From assembly GCF_037893015.1 (NCBI RefSeq), contig NC_133662.1:199945050-200009049 (forward strand): 64,000 bases of DNA, written 5' to 3'. Positions 35,113 through 45,215 of this stretch are shown one piece after another. This DNA comes from Macrotis lagotis. Taxonomy: Eukaryota > Chordata > Mammalia > Peramelemorphia > Peramelidae. The notes beneath the pieces were generated by a model. That model was not told where the DNA came from. It saw only the letters and a program-made list of their open reading frames with translations, and did not search any database. A program made the translations under genes and the position numbers. Every line of letters starts with the position of its first letter. The first letter of the stretch is position 1.

Positions 35113-37495
35113 GTGATGGCCATTGCTGTGGGCAGATCCACCCCAGAAAGATCCCATGTCAATATCACTAGTATTCTATAGGTACTTTTTGAGCTGGTAC
35201 AGAAGAAAAAAAAAAACATTCACTCTGCCAAGTCATTCATCATCAGCCCACCTATTGATAAAAGGCAAGGAACTGTCATTTGCATGGGCTTTTGTATTTC
35301 TTTGGAGGGGGGGAACAAAGCACAATGCAAGAACCTAACCAATGTGAAGCATTTTCCTATAATGTGTTTCTCCAGATCCAGAAACATCAAGTAATAATTT
35401 TTAAAAAGACATTTTATTCTGTGAATGTGCCAATTTTGGGGGGCTTTATATTTACACCTGGGATCAAGAATATATGTACATGTATATGTATATATAAAGA
35501 TAGATAGATGTATATTTCATTATATATTGACTTCACCTCTTCTTCACCCCACATTTGATACCAGGTGGTGCTGTGCTAATGTTAACATATTTGGCCATTT
35601 AACCTCTTATTGATCTGTGAAGTTGGTGTGCAGTTCCTTGTAGAGATATACTGCTTTATGATGAGGACATTAGCTGCATTGTCGTAGAATAGGAAATCCT
35701 CCTTGCTTCTTTGTAGTGGCTCCCACATTAAATGATTAAGGCCACATGTATCTTTCTTTGACATTGTGCTTACTGCAAAGGCCCTTGGTGGCATTTCATT
35801 GAGATGTCACGACCAACCTTTCTTCTGCACATTTTCATTGCTGCTCAATTTCATCTAAATACAGGTGCTACTAATGAAGATCCTGCTTCTTAGTGGGTAA
35901 ACTTGTATGATTGCTTTGAACATTTTCCCCAAGGTTTTCTTTAAGGGACCTAAATATATTTGACATGTCCATGGCTTCCCCTTCTTGTCTTGTTAGCTTT
36001 ATGATTCTTGTCATCATTTCTTCTAAAACCTAGAGTATTGTCAATAATATCCTAAACAAGATATGCTAATGTAGTCTTGGAAACAAAGCTAACCAAATGC
36101 AAAATTGGCCCTTAGTAGTTGCCAATAACCGAAATAGTAGGTTCAAGACAATTTTTAGAAGTAACTATCCTACCTGCTTTGCTTGGCATGCAGTCCACAT
36201 CACTCTTCCCACTAAAATACAACTTAGTTCCAAATTCTTCAACTTAGAACACACTGGGATTTTATAAGAAATTAGCTTATGCCACAATAGTTGATTTTTG
36301 TATTTTCTCCTTAAAATACAAATTTTTCTTATTCTCTAAAAGGTCAGGATCTGAAAGAATGGAAATGAACTGCTCAATTTAATATATTTGACAAAGTTCC
36401 TTTAGAATGGTTAATAATCTCTGAATGGATATGACATATGTGGGGGCTGCTTGTAATGGAAATGACCCATCAATATCCCTTTTCCAACCATGAAGCCGTA
36501 AGCCTGCATCCAGGGATATTAATCCTATCACAGACATGTATCTTTAAAAAATAAACTAATTTTTAAATTTTTCCAAATGAAAGAATTTTCAAGTTTTTTA
36601 AAGAGTGAGTGACCATTTGGTTCTCAGTGTTTAATATCAAGTGTTTTTTTACTCACTACGTAAGGAATCTAACATGTTTGTTTGGTGATGGTCTCTAGAA
36701 AAGGCCTATTGGCTTTGGCTTACTTAGTTCAGTGACCTAGTGAGATGAGCAGGCAAGATTTGTTTGTTTTAGGAGAATGGCACATTCAGTCATTAGCAGC
36801 CTCAAAAAAAGAAAGGTGGGAGTGTAAGCTGAGAAACCTGAACACACAGAGACAGTGATGCTATGGTGAAGAAAACAGAATTGGAAGAAAAATGGCAATG
36901 AAATGAAGACTAAACAAGGTCCTTTCTGATCATTTAGTTCTTAGAGTGGGAGTAAAATGTTGCCTTCCTCCCTCCCTTCTCCCACACCACCCAGCTTCTG
37001 ACAGCTTGTAAAAGGGTGGAACGTAGGTTGGTTTTAGTACTCTAAAAAATAACTGCATTATTTCAGGTGCAGTATAATATTTCCTAAATTTCCTATTTCT
37101 TAACAGAAGATTTTAATGTACTTATGAAGTCATTGGAGATGGTTTTTTCCTTTAAAGAAAAATTGATATATTATTTTGTACTCAAAATGCCAAAGGCTAC
37201 AATTTTTAATAATAATTTATCAAATTATATGACAGTATTAAAGAAATATAAGATATTCATTAGAATTCAGACCTCTGCATGTATATTTGATAAGATGTCT
37301 TTTGTATAAAATAAAATAACCTTTGTTTACATTCCACTGGGACCTTAATTTAAATGATTCAAACCAAGAGGTGGCATCTCTTCTCAGTGTTCAATTTGTC
37401 TTATTTATGGAAGGGAGCATGTCTTCCTTCATTAGGTTGTGCTTTAATGAGAAAAAAGTATTGAATAAAGAAAATTAATTATGTTTTTAAATGAA

Positions 37496-37497
<2 letters not shown>

Positions 37498-37525
<28 letters not shown>
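37498..37525. repeat. (TA)n microsatellite in 3' UTR
   Basis: About 11 TA units running into CACATATAG. Confidence 0.95.
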
Positions 37526-37528
<3 letters not shown>

Positions 37529-37648
37529 GTATTGTGTTTAATAAAATGTTATGCAATGTTTTCCAGACTGAAAAGAAGTTTGTAAATTGGTATAAATGTA
37601 TTTTAAATACAAATTGATGCTATTGTGAGTTTATTGTGCTATCATAGA

Positions 37649-37654
37649 AATAAA
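37649..37654 (+). other. PLPPR4: candidate poly(A) signal AATAAA
   Basis: Canonical hexamer in 'gaAATAAAtattg', the most distal one before the downstream transposon. The others at 37310, 37464 and 37540 may serve alternative ends. Confidence 0.55.
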
Positions 37655-37913
37655 TATTGAAATTCCTCACTGAAAATGTCATTTTATTTTAAATTCAAAA
37701 CAAAGTATATGACTAGTAATTGAATAACAAGATTTTTTTAATTTTATTTTTTAATTCTCATTTTGTACAAATGGTTTTTTTACATTAATAAAATATTCTT
37801 GTTTAAGAGTAAACAAAACACCCCTCCCCCATGAATGTAGACTCACTTGGGCGATAAAGTAAAGGGGAGAGAAAAAAATTAAAATTAAAAAAATAATAAT
37901 AGTAATAATTGTA

Positions 37914-38060
37914 GGTACGGCCAGGTGGCACAATGGACGAAGCACCAGCCCTGGAGTCACGAGCACCCAAGCCCACATCCAGCCCCGTAGCCCAACAATC
38001 ACCCAGCCGTGTGACATGCAAGCCACCTGATCCCCACTGCCCTGCAAAAACCAAAAAGAA
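37914..38060 (+). mobile_element. tRNA-SINE-like unit 1 inside half-L1
   Basis: 'GGCCAGGTGGCACAATGGAC', 'CCAGCCCTGGAGTCACGAGC' and 'TGCCCTGCAAAAACC' follow the SINE order. The unit is unusually GC-rich and its B box is decayed. It lies antisense to its host element. Confidence 0.75.
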
Positions 38061-38104
38061 GAAACAAAAAAGACCTAAAATAAAATAAAATAATAATCAT
38101 AGTA

Positions 38105-38262
38105 GGGGTGGCTGGGTGTCAGACAGAGCATTGGCCCTTGAGTCAGGAGCACCTGGGTCCAAATCCGGCCCCAGACACCCAAAGATCACCCTGCTATGTG
38201 GCCCCAGGCAGGCCATCCAGCCCCACTTGCGGTGCACCCTCCCCCAAACAATAACAATAAAA
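38105..38262 (+). mobile_element. tRNA-SINE-like unit 2 inside half-L1
   Basis: 'GGGGTGGCTGGGTGTCAGAC', 'TTGAGTCAGGAGCACCTGGG', B box-like 'GGTCCAAATCC', then 'TATGTGGCCCCAGGCAGGCC'. Same direction as unit 1. Confidence 0.75.
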
Positions 38263-38454
38263 AATGTGCTTCAGTCTTTGCTCCAACACCAACAACTCTG
38301 TCATGGGTGGATCGCATTCTTTATGGTAAATCCATTGCAAAAGTTGCTTCCATATTTTTCCAACATTGACATTGCTGATTGCAGCTCCCTCCTTTCTTAT
38401 TTCTCCACTACCATGTACTATATTTTCTCTCTCCTTTCACTCTGACTCTGCTGT

Positions 38455-38602
38455 AGGGTCGCTGAGTAGCTCAGCAGACAGATCCCTGGTCCTGGGGCCA
38501 AGAAGCCCTGAGCCCCCCATACCAGCCCTTAGGCCCAGCATCTACCTGGCCCTATGGTCCTGGACAGGCCTTCCAATCCCAGCCCCTTGCAAGAAGTAAA
38601 AA
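38455..38602 (+). mobile_element. tRNA-SINE-like unit 3 inside half-L1
   Basis: 'GGGTCGCTGAGTAGCTCAGC', 'CCTGGTCCTGGGGCCAAGAA', 'CCTTGCAAGAAGT'. This is the most diverged of the three. On both sides the host sequence continues with the order seen at 56440-56500. Confidence 0.6.
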
Positions 38603-39080
38603 AGAAAATATGTCATATCTGACCACTCTCCCCCCATGGCCCATCTTCTCCTCCTTTATTCACATCCCCACCCCTATCCCCTGCTCCCCCCTCCTTCTTA
38701 CTCCAGATGTCTATACCCCATTGGGTATATATGCTGTTTCCTCTCCTAGTCACCTCTGATGAGAGCAAAGGTTCCCTCATTCCCCCCTTGCCTCCCCCCT
38801 TCCATATCATTGCAACACCTCATTGTAATAAAAAAAAATCTTATTATATGAAATATCTTGGCCTATTCCCCCCTCTCCTTTTTCTTTCTCCCATTACATT
38901 TTCCTTTTTTTCTATTGACTCCATTTTTACACCATATTTTATCTTCGAATTCAGCTTTCTCCTGTGCTTCAACCATAAAAGCTCCCTCTACCTGCTCTAT
39001 TAACTGAGAAGGTTCATATGAGTATTATCAGTGTCATTTTTGTATGCAGGAATACATGCAGTTCATCCTCATTAAGTCCC

Positions 39081-40196
39081 TCATATTTCCCCCCTCTCCT
39101 CCAATCTCCATGCTACACCTGAGTCCTGTATCTGAAGATCAAACCTTCTGTTCAGGTCTGGCCATTCCAAAAGGAACATTTGAAATTCCCCTGGTTCAAT
39201 GAAAGTCCATATTTTTCCCTGGAAGAGGACACTCAGCCTTGCTGGGTAGTTCATTCTTGGCTGCATTCTAAGCTCTTTTGCCTTCCGGCATATTATATTC
39301 CAAGCCCTATGAGCTTCCAATGTAGTTGCTGTTAAGTCCTGTGTGATCCTGACTGCAGCTCCACAGTAGTTGAACTGTGTCCTTCTGGCTGCTTGTAATA
39401 TTTTCTCCTTGACTTGGGAGTTCTGGAACTTGGCTATAATATTCCTAGGGGTTGGTTTTTTGGGATCTCTTTCTTGGGGGGATCAGTGGATTCTTTCCAT
39501 TTCTATTTTGCCCTCTGCTTCTAGGATATCAGGGCAATTTTCCTGTAGTAATTCTTTGAAAATGATGTCAAGGCTCTTTTCCTGATCATGGCTTTCAGGT
39601 ATTCCAATAATTTTCAAATTATCTTTCCTAAGTCTGTTTTCCATATCAGTTGTTTTTTCAATGAGATATTTCACATTTTCTTCTAATTTTTCATCTTTTT
39701 TTTGGTTTTGACATATTGATTCTTGATTTCTGGTAAATTCATCAATCTCCCTGAATTCTATTCTTTGTCTGAAGGATTTGTTCTCCTCAGAGAGTTTTCT
39801 TATCTCTTTTTCTATCTGGCCAATTTTGCTTTTTAAGGCATTCTTCTCCTCAATAACTTTTTGAACTGTTTTATCCATTTGACCTAAGCTGGTTTTAAGC
39901 ATGCTATTTTCTTCAGCATTTTTTTGGATTTCCTTGACTAGGCTGCTGACTTCATTTTCATGTTTTTCCTGCATCTCTCTCCTTTCTTTTCCCAGTTTTT
40001 CTTCCAACTCCTTCATTTGATTTTCAAAGTCTTTTTTGAGCTCTGTCATAGCCTGTGCCCAATTTCTGTTTGTCTTGGAGTCTTTAGATGCAGGAGCTTG
40101 TGCTTCCTCATCTTCAGACTGAGTATTTTGATCCTTCTTGGGCTTATATGAAAAATATTTCTCAATGGTCTTCCTTTTGTTTCTCTGCTTGCTCAT
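39081..40196 (-). pseudogene. LINE-1 ORF1 with one premature stop
   Basis: 372 codons from an ATG at 40196-40194 to the stop at 39083-39081, in one frame, with a single TGA at 39485-39483. The product would be the L1 ORF1 RNA-binding chaperone. After a basic N-terminus it has a long heptad-rich coiled coil (EKEIRKLSEENKSFRQRIE). An RRM-like domain opens with ENRLRKDNLKIIGIPE, and the C-terminal domain contains AWNIICRKAKE and MNYPARLSVLFQG. The stop falls just after MERIH, between RRM and C-terminal domain, where L1 ORF1 normally has Arg. It is therefore probably a CGA to TGA change. The frame also extends upstream to 40325 without a stop, but the Kozak-better ATG is taken as the start. About 371 codons is close to the usual ORF1 length of roughly 340-370. 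Confidence 0.9.
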
Positions 40197-40950
40197 TTTC
40201 CCAGCCTGAGCCTGGTTTTTGGGGTGCTTCCTGAGCTTTTGGGACACTCCCACAAGGGTCTCAGTGTGTGAGGCTCTGTCCTCCCTCCTGGTCTGTGAAT
40301 GACCATAAGCGCCTCCCTCTGCCACAGGGCTGAGGTGGGGGGGCCTTGCTGTTCTATGGGGGGACCTAGACTGGGATCAGGATCTGAATGTGGTCAGAGC
40401 CCCAGAGTCCTGTTCCAGGGGCAGAGGACAGAGCTCCTCAGTCTCTCTCTCTTCACTCCCCTCCCTCAGCTCAATAGGCTCATGCCCTGGGGGCTCCTGC
40501 TTACTGGCTCCTCCTGCTTCTGCTTCCGGCTCTGGGCTGCTGAAAGACCATGCTACTGGCTGTGTGTCCTGAGGGCTGGGCTCCAGGTGCTCACTCTGGC
40601 AGAGGTCCCCCTGCTGTTCCCACACTTTGTGCCCGGTGCTCCCCGGGGTGCAGCTCAGGAGACTCCCCTGCTGCTGTGAGCTGTGGCTCCCAGTGCCCTG
40701 GGGCTGCCTCCTGGAGGCTGAAGTTCTTTGGCTCTGGCGGGCCACCCCTCTGGCACACTGCCTCTCCAATCCTGGGGAGCAGAGCCTTTCTGCTCTTTTC
40801 CAGGTTACCTTGAGTGGGAGAACTGCCTCACTGGGTCCCTTTGTGGGTTCTGTCCCTCAAAAGTTTAGTTAGAGTCCTTAGTTTCAAGTTTTATCAGAGA
40901 TCGCCTAAGACTAGATTGCTTCTTGTGGCCATCTTGGCTCCGCCCCCCCC
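40197..40950 (-). promoter_or_regulatory. LINE-1 5' UTR (internal promoter) of the half-L1
   Basis: About 750 bp, GC-rich, beginning with GGCGGAGCCAAGATGGC. The core CAAGATGG (reverse complement at 40929-40936) resembles the YY1 site at the start of human L1. The same 5' UTR type occurs on + at 63324-64000, sharing for example 'GGGACCCAGTGAGGCAGTTC' and 'ATGGTCATTCACAGACCAGG'. The several overlapping reading frames here come from base composition and are not genes. Confidence 0.85.
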
Positions 40951-41078
40951 AATAACAAGATTAAGAATGAATAGAAATCAAGCAACCAGGACAAATGATC
41001 ATAAAGTTAGAGTATAAAGAAAATGTATAGGCTATCAAGACATTTTTCAGAACAGAAAACAGGTTCAGAGGTTCATAT

Positions 41079-41155
41079 GTGAGTGTGTGTGTGTGTGTGT
41101 ATAGTATATATATGTATGTGTGTATATATGAGTGTAAGTATAGATAGATGAATAT
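41079..41155. repeat. (GT)n/(TA)n microsatellite
   Basis: About 11 GT units, then mixed TATA/TATG/TGTA units. Confidence 0.9.
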
Positions 41156-41589
41156 TACATGCCCAAGGTGAGGCAAAAATACATGATAGAAGTTAAGATT
41201 TGAACTCAAGACCCAGAGTCAAGAGATTTAAGTTCTAGTCCTTATTTTACCTCTAAGAACCTGTATAAATTTGAAGATGTCACTTTACTTCAGCTATCAA
41301 ATGTAAAGACTCAAAAAGATGATTTATAGACTTTAAGGTTCTTTGAATTTAGTAGGGACCACCATGGAATTGATTAGGAAATAGAAATATCAGAGATAGA
41401 AAATGATGGTCTGTGGTCCAGTTTTTTTAAAAAGGAAAGTTTTAACTGCATTGATAATAAATCAATTTCCATCAGTCTTCATTGCCAAGAGTCCCCTTCA
41501 GCCACTGTACCATTGGAACTGTCAGCAAAAAAAGTAAAATGCCTTCCTTCTTTGTGTCAGTAACTTCTCCTCTATATGCGTTTATAAAA

Positions 41590-41655
41590 AGATAGACATA
41601 GACATAGACATAGACATAGACATAGACATAGACATAGACATAGACAGACATGGAC

Positions 41656-41712
<57 letters not shown>

Positions 41713-41865
41713 CAGAGACAGATATACAGAGACAGAGACAGAGACAGAGACAGAGATAGAGACAGAGATAGATTATAGATATAGATAGATATAGATATAG
41801 ATGTAGATGTAGATGTAGATGTGGATGTAGATGTAGATGTAGATATAGATGATATAGATTATACA
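41590..41865. repeat. mosaic hexamer/dinucleotide satellite
   Basis: Successive blocks: (ATAGAC)n about 41590-41650, (GA)n about 41657-41702, (ACAGAG)n to about 41770, (ATAGAT)n and (GTAGAT)n to about 41850. All units are variants of a short purine-rich GAYA/GA motif. There are no spacers, so this is not CRISPR-like. Confidence 0.95.
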
Positions 41866-42123
41866 ATATAGTTAATATAGATATAGAAAGTCTTATATGC
41901 TGCAGACTCCTTTAATACTGATAAAACAGTATTACTCTAAATTGAGGGACCTTAATAAAAATTTCACAAGCATATACATTTTTCTTGAATAGATATATGC
42001 ATATATGCCTGTGTTCATATATATATGTGCATAATAAGTATGTGTCACAGAGCTGGAATCAAGATGAATTTAACTAGGATATTTTAGATTATGCTTAGAT
42101 TATCATTGAAAAAGCATTGCATA

Positions 42124-42280
42124 GGGGAGGCTAGGTGGCATAGTGGATAAAGCACTGGCCCTGGAGTCAGGAGTACCTGGGTTCAAATCCGGTCTCAGAC
42201 ACTTAATAATTACCTAGCTGTGTGGCCTTGGGCAAGCCGCTTAACCCCATTTGCCTTGCAAAAACCTAAAAAAAAAAAAA
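42124..42280 (+). mobile_element. tRNA-derived SINE, young full-length copy
   Basis: Near-consensus: 'GGCTAGGTGGCATAGTGG', 'CTGGAGTCAGGAGTACCTGG', B box 'GGTTCAAATCC', 'CTGTGTGGCCTTGGGCAAG', then 13 A after CCT. The TSD is short and unclear. Confidence 0.95.
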
Positions 42281-45215
42281 TTGCATTGAGAATTGGAAAA
42301 GAATTCAGTTGTTACCCACTGGTCCAGCCATTGTCTGTAAATATAATCTTGGTACAATATATCTCATAAGTGGTATTCAGTCTCTGAAAACTTCCATTGA
42401 GGAGGGACTCAATGTCTCATGAGGTACCTGGTTTTACCTATGGTTAGGTCTAATTGTTGGAAAGCTTGCTGTTGTTTTCCTGGTCTAAATTTGTATCTTT
42501 GTAACAGCCTCTAATTTTTTTGTCTTTTGATCCTCTGATAAGCAAAGAACCCCAACTCCTCTTTCATTTGACAATCTCCAGACATTTGAAAATAGTAATC
42601 ATATTACTCTCTGAATCAATCAAAAAGCAATCAACAAGCATTTATTAATAGCATATGTACTAAATGCCAGTAAAACAAATGCAAAAAAAGAGGTAATCTG
42701 GGCCCCCAAAGAGTTTATATTGAGGTTCCTCTCAAGTCTGTAATCTGGATTCAAATATTGACTTTTACCAAATTTTTTTTTCCAGTGTGATATTGGGCAG
42801 CATTCTTACCCTTTCTGTGACTTGGTTTCTTTTTATTTAAGTGCTTCAAGGTTCCATGATTTAATAGAGGACACTCCTCCCACCTGTACAGAACATCTCA
42901 CCTCTACAGCTTAGCTCTTAGTAGGTGGTCTTTGAATGTTGCTATGGCCAGCTAGATAACTTTGTCCCAAAACTTATTCTAGTCCTTGGATAACAAATGC
43001 ACAATACCCCTTAGTAAGTTCATTGCCAAAAGGATCATTTCATTCTTTGTACTTATCTCCCACAACCTAGGATATATCCAGCACCTAGTAGGCTCTTAAT
43101 AAATGCTTGATCACTGATAGCTTGATTAATATTCCTAATGAGGTTGGATGGATTTTGATGGAAGTGTAAGAGAAGAATTTCTTTAGTTGCATCATCTGCC
43201 ATCAAAATACGTCTGTTTTAGTTAAAAAGCCTTAAGTTAAAAAATCTTTTCCTTGGAAATTATAAAAAATAAATATATAACTGCATCGAAGTTCAAGGCA
43301 AATTTTAGTTCAAATACAAATCCAAAACATCATTCATGACAAGATGTATGCAAAAAAGGAGATAAAAGTTGACTACATTTCCAAAGACCTAGAAAATCAC
43401 TCAATTTTCAGTCAAAGGTCTGGAAGCCAAAAGACAACAAATCAGCCATACATTGGAAACCATTTCCAAAGACCCGCTTTCTTTTGCCCTCATTACTTAT
43501 CATGTAATTTCTTTTAAATGCTTAATATTCCAATTGGTGGAAGAAAACTGATCCCCCCTCAATCTTTCCCATTCCCACCCCCAAAATACAGAAAGTCATA
43601 GACTTTATATATAATAACAAAAGTTTGAGTTCCTCTTTTTCCCATAAACTTTTAAAGGAGATCCACAAAAAAGATCCTTGGAAAGAAAATTATTTAGCAC
43701 TTAATAATCCTTATAGCCATGCTTATAGCCCATGGTCTGAAAGTACTGTCCCAGCCTAGGGAAATCAATTAGTTAGGCTTTCATGTATGTGATCATGGAG
43801 TAAAAGGTACCTATTGGAAATTATTGTTTATGGGGAGTTCCTGGAGAAAAAAAATCTAATGAAAATGCTCCCAAAGGTAATCAGGTATCTCTGACCCATT
43901 AAATGTTGATCAAGAAAAGTCATAGGGTTTTTAAAAAAACTATCCTCAGATAACTCCTTTTTAGGAATAAGCAAAGTGATAGACTTGCTAACACTGCAAG
44001 AAACGCAGCTGGGAATGAGTTTGGGGAAACAGGAAGTTGTAACACTAGAAAGAAAACAATTCTTTCTACCAATTCCTAAATGAGAAAAATCCCTTGAAAA
44101 TTCTAAGGTGACAATCGCTAGCAAAATGGTGTCTAGAAACTCGGTTTCGTTGTTACAGAACTTAGAACATTCTATACCATGCAGTGCTCTTTACTGATTT
44201 GTTAAATGGGTTCCATATTATTTTCTGAAGTAGTCCTAGGATATGTTATAATGAGATCAGTTTATAAAGAAGAGGAATTCAGGGATTTGTTTGGGTATTG
44301 ACTGGCAAAAATTTGCATTACCATAAATCACGCTGTCAAGAGGTATTTTATAATGTGTATAAAAGATGCCACATTTTACGAAAGCTATTGGGAATCTGTA
44401 GAATGTCAAGACAAGGGTAGACAATAGGGATAAACAAAACAGTGAAAAATCTTGATATCACTTGAGAAGTGGTTGAAGGAACTTACTAAGTCTAGAAAAA
44501 AGAATTATTCAAGAGGTTAGAGAAATATATTGTTTGTTGATCATTTTAATCATATCTCAAGAAGATGAGTCTTCCTAAATTCAGGGCCCATACACCACCT
44601 AGCTGTCCTGTTATATATACAATGTTTGTCTTATAGTATTTCAAGGGTTATCATATGAGGAAGGGATCCAACCTCTTTTTTTTTACCCCACAAGGGGAAT
44701 ACCAAGAAGCAATAGGTAGAAGCTGAAAAGAAGCTAATATATCAGAGTGGGAAACAAAACTTTGCTAACCCTTATAAATGATCCAAAATAGAATGAATTG
44801 TTATAAGAGGTTATAGGTTCTGACTTTTTGGAGCTCTTTAAGCAGAGATTCAGCATAAACTGTTCAGCATGCTATAATGGCAGCTTCTTTCGTTAATGGG
44901 TTGAACCAGATGACCACTGAGGACTTTTCCAACTCTCAAATTCTGAGATGCTTTAATTTTATTGCATAGATGGAGATATTAGAAGAATTAATTACAGACA
45001 TAGGGGATACCATGAGCACATAGACCTGAAAAAGCACTGGTTATGGTCCAGTTTAGCTGAGTGGCAAAGTATACACAAGAAATGGATTTACATAAGTCTA
45101 AGTTAGTTGATAGGAAGTTATGATGACAATAAAAGTATCTAATGATTTTCATGCTGTTAATTTCAATTCTTGAATCCATAGCTTTTTTTTAAGGGGGGAA
45201 AAAAAGCCTGTTTTC

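Larger units (their letters stand above)
35113..37672 (+). other. PLPPR4: PLPPR4 3' UTR (end estimated)
   Basis: AT-rich sequence following the stop codon, without coding content and nearly free of transposons, unlike the introns. It carries several AATAAA hexamers: 37310-37315, 37464-37469, 37540-37545 and 37649-37654. It also has a (TA)n run at about 37498-37520. I place the likely main end 15-25 nt after the last hexamer. The L1 insertion target lies only about 50 bp further on. The length of about 2.5 kb is plausible for this gene, but no transcript evidence is available here. Confidence 0.7.
37735..40950 (-). mobile_element. ORF2-less LINE-1 (half-L1 type) with perfect TSD
   Basis: About 3.2 kb on the - strand, flanked by AATAACAAGATT at 37723-37734 and 40951-40962. 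In element order it has a GC-rich 5' UTR starting GGCGGAGCCAAGATGGC, ORF1 with one internal stop, an A/G-rich inter-ORF-like stretch, and a 3' segment that also occurs at 56468-56627. It ends in an A-rich tail, seen as T-rich at 37735-37760 on +. No endonuclease or reverse-transcriptase sequence is present, although both ends are complete. Three SINE-like units sit in its 3' part. A full L1 would need about 3-4 kb more. The arrangement fits the known half-L1 (HAL1) class, or an internally deleted copy that moved in trans. Confidence 0.88.
40951..45215. other. intergenic, mostly unique sequence
   Basis: Holds microsatellites, one young tRNA-SINE (about 42124-42280), MIR-like fragments at about 41160-41330 and 42720-42870, and L2/MIR-like ends near 42615 and 43040. 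The MIR-type tail 'aaccagatgaccactgagga' is near 44900. I see no gene and nothing recognisable in about 43150-44850. Confidence 0.8.

Noticed and set aside
40299..40872. Several overlapping open frames of 60-130 codons
   Set aside because: They lie in the GC-rich L1 5' UTR on both strands. Similar false frames appear in the related 5' UTR at 63.5-63.9 kb.
41472..41866. Repetitive Ser-Met or Tyr-Val frames; possible CRISPR-like array
   Set aside because: Pure simple-sequence repeat without unique spacers, in a vertebrate genome.
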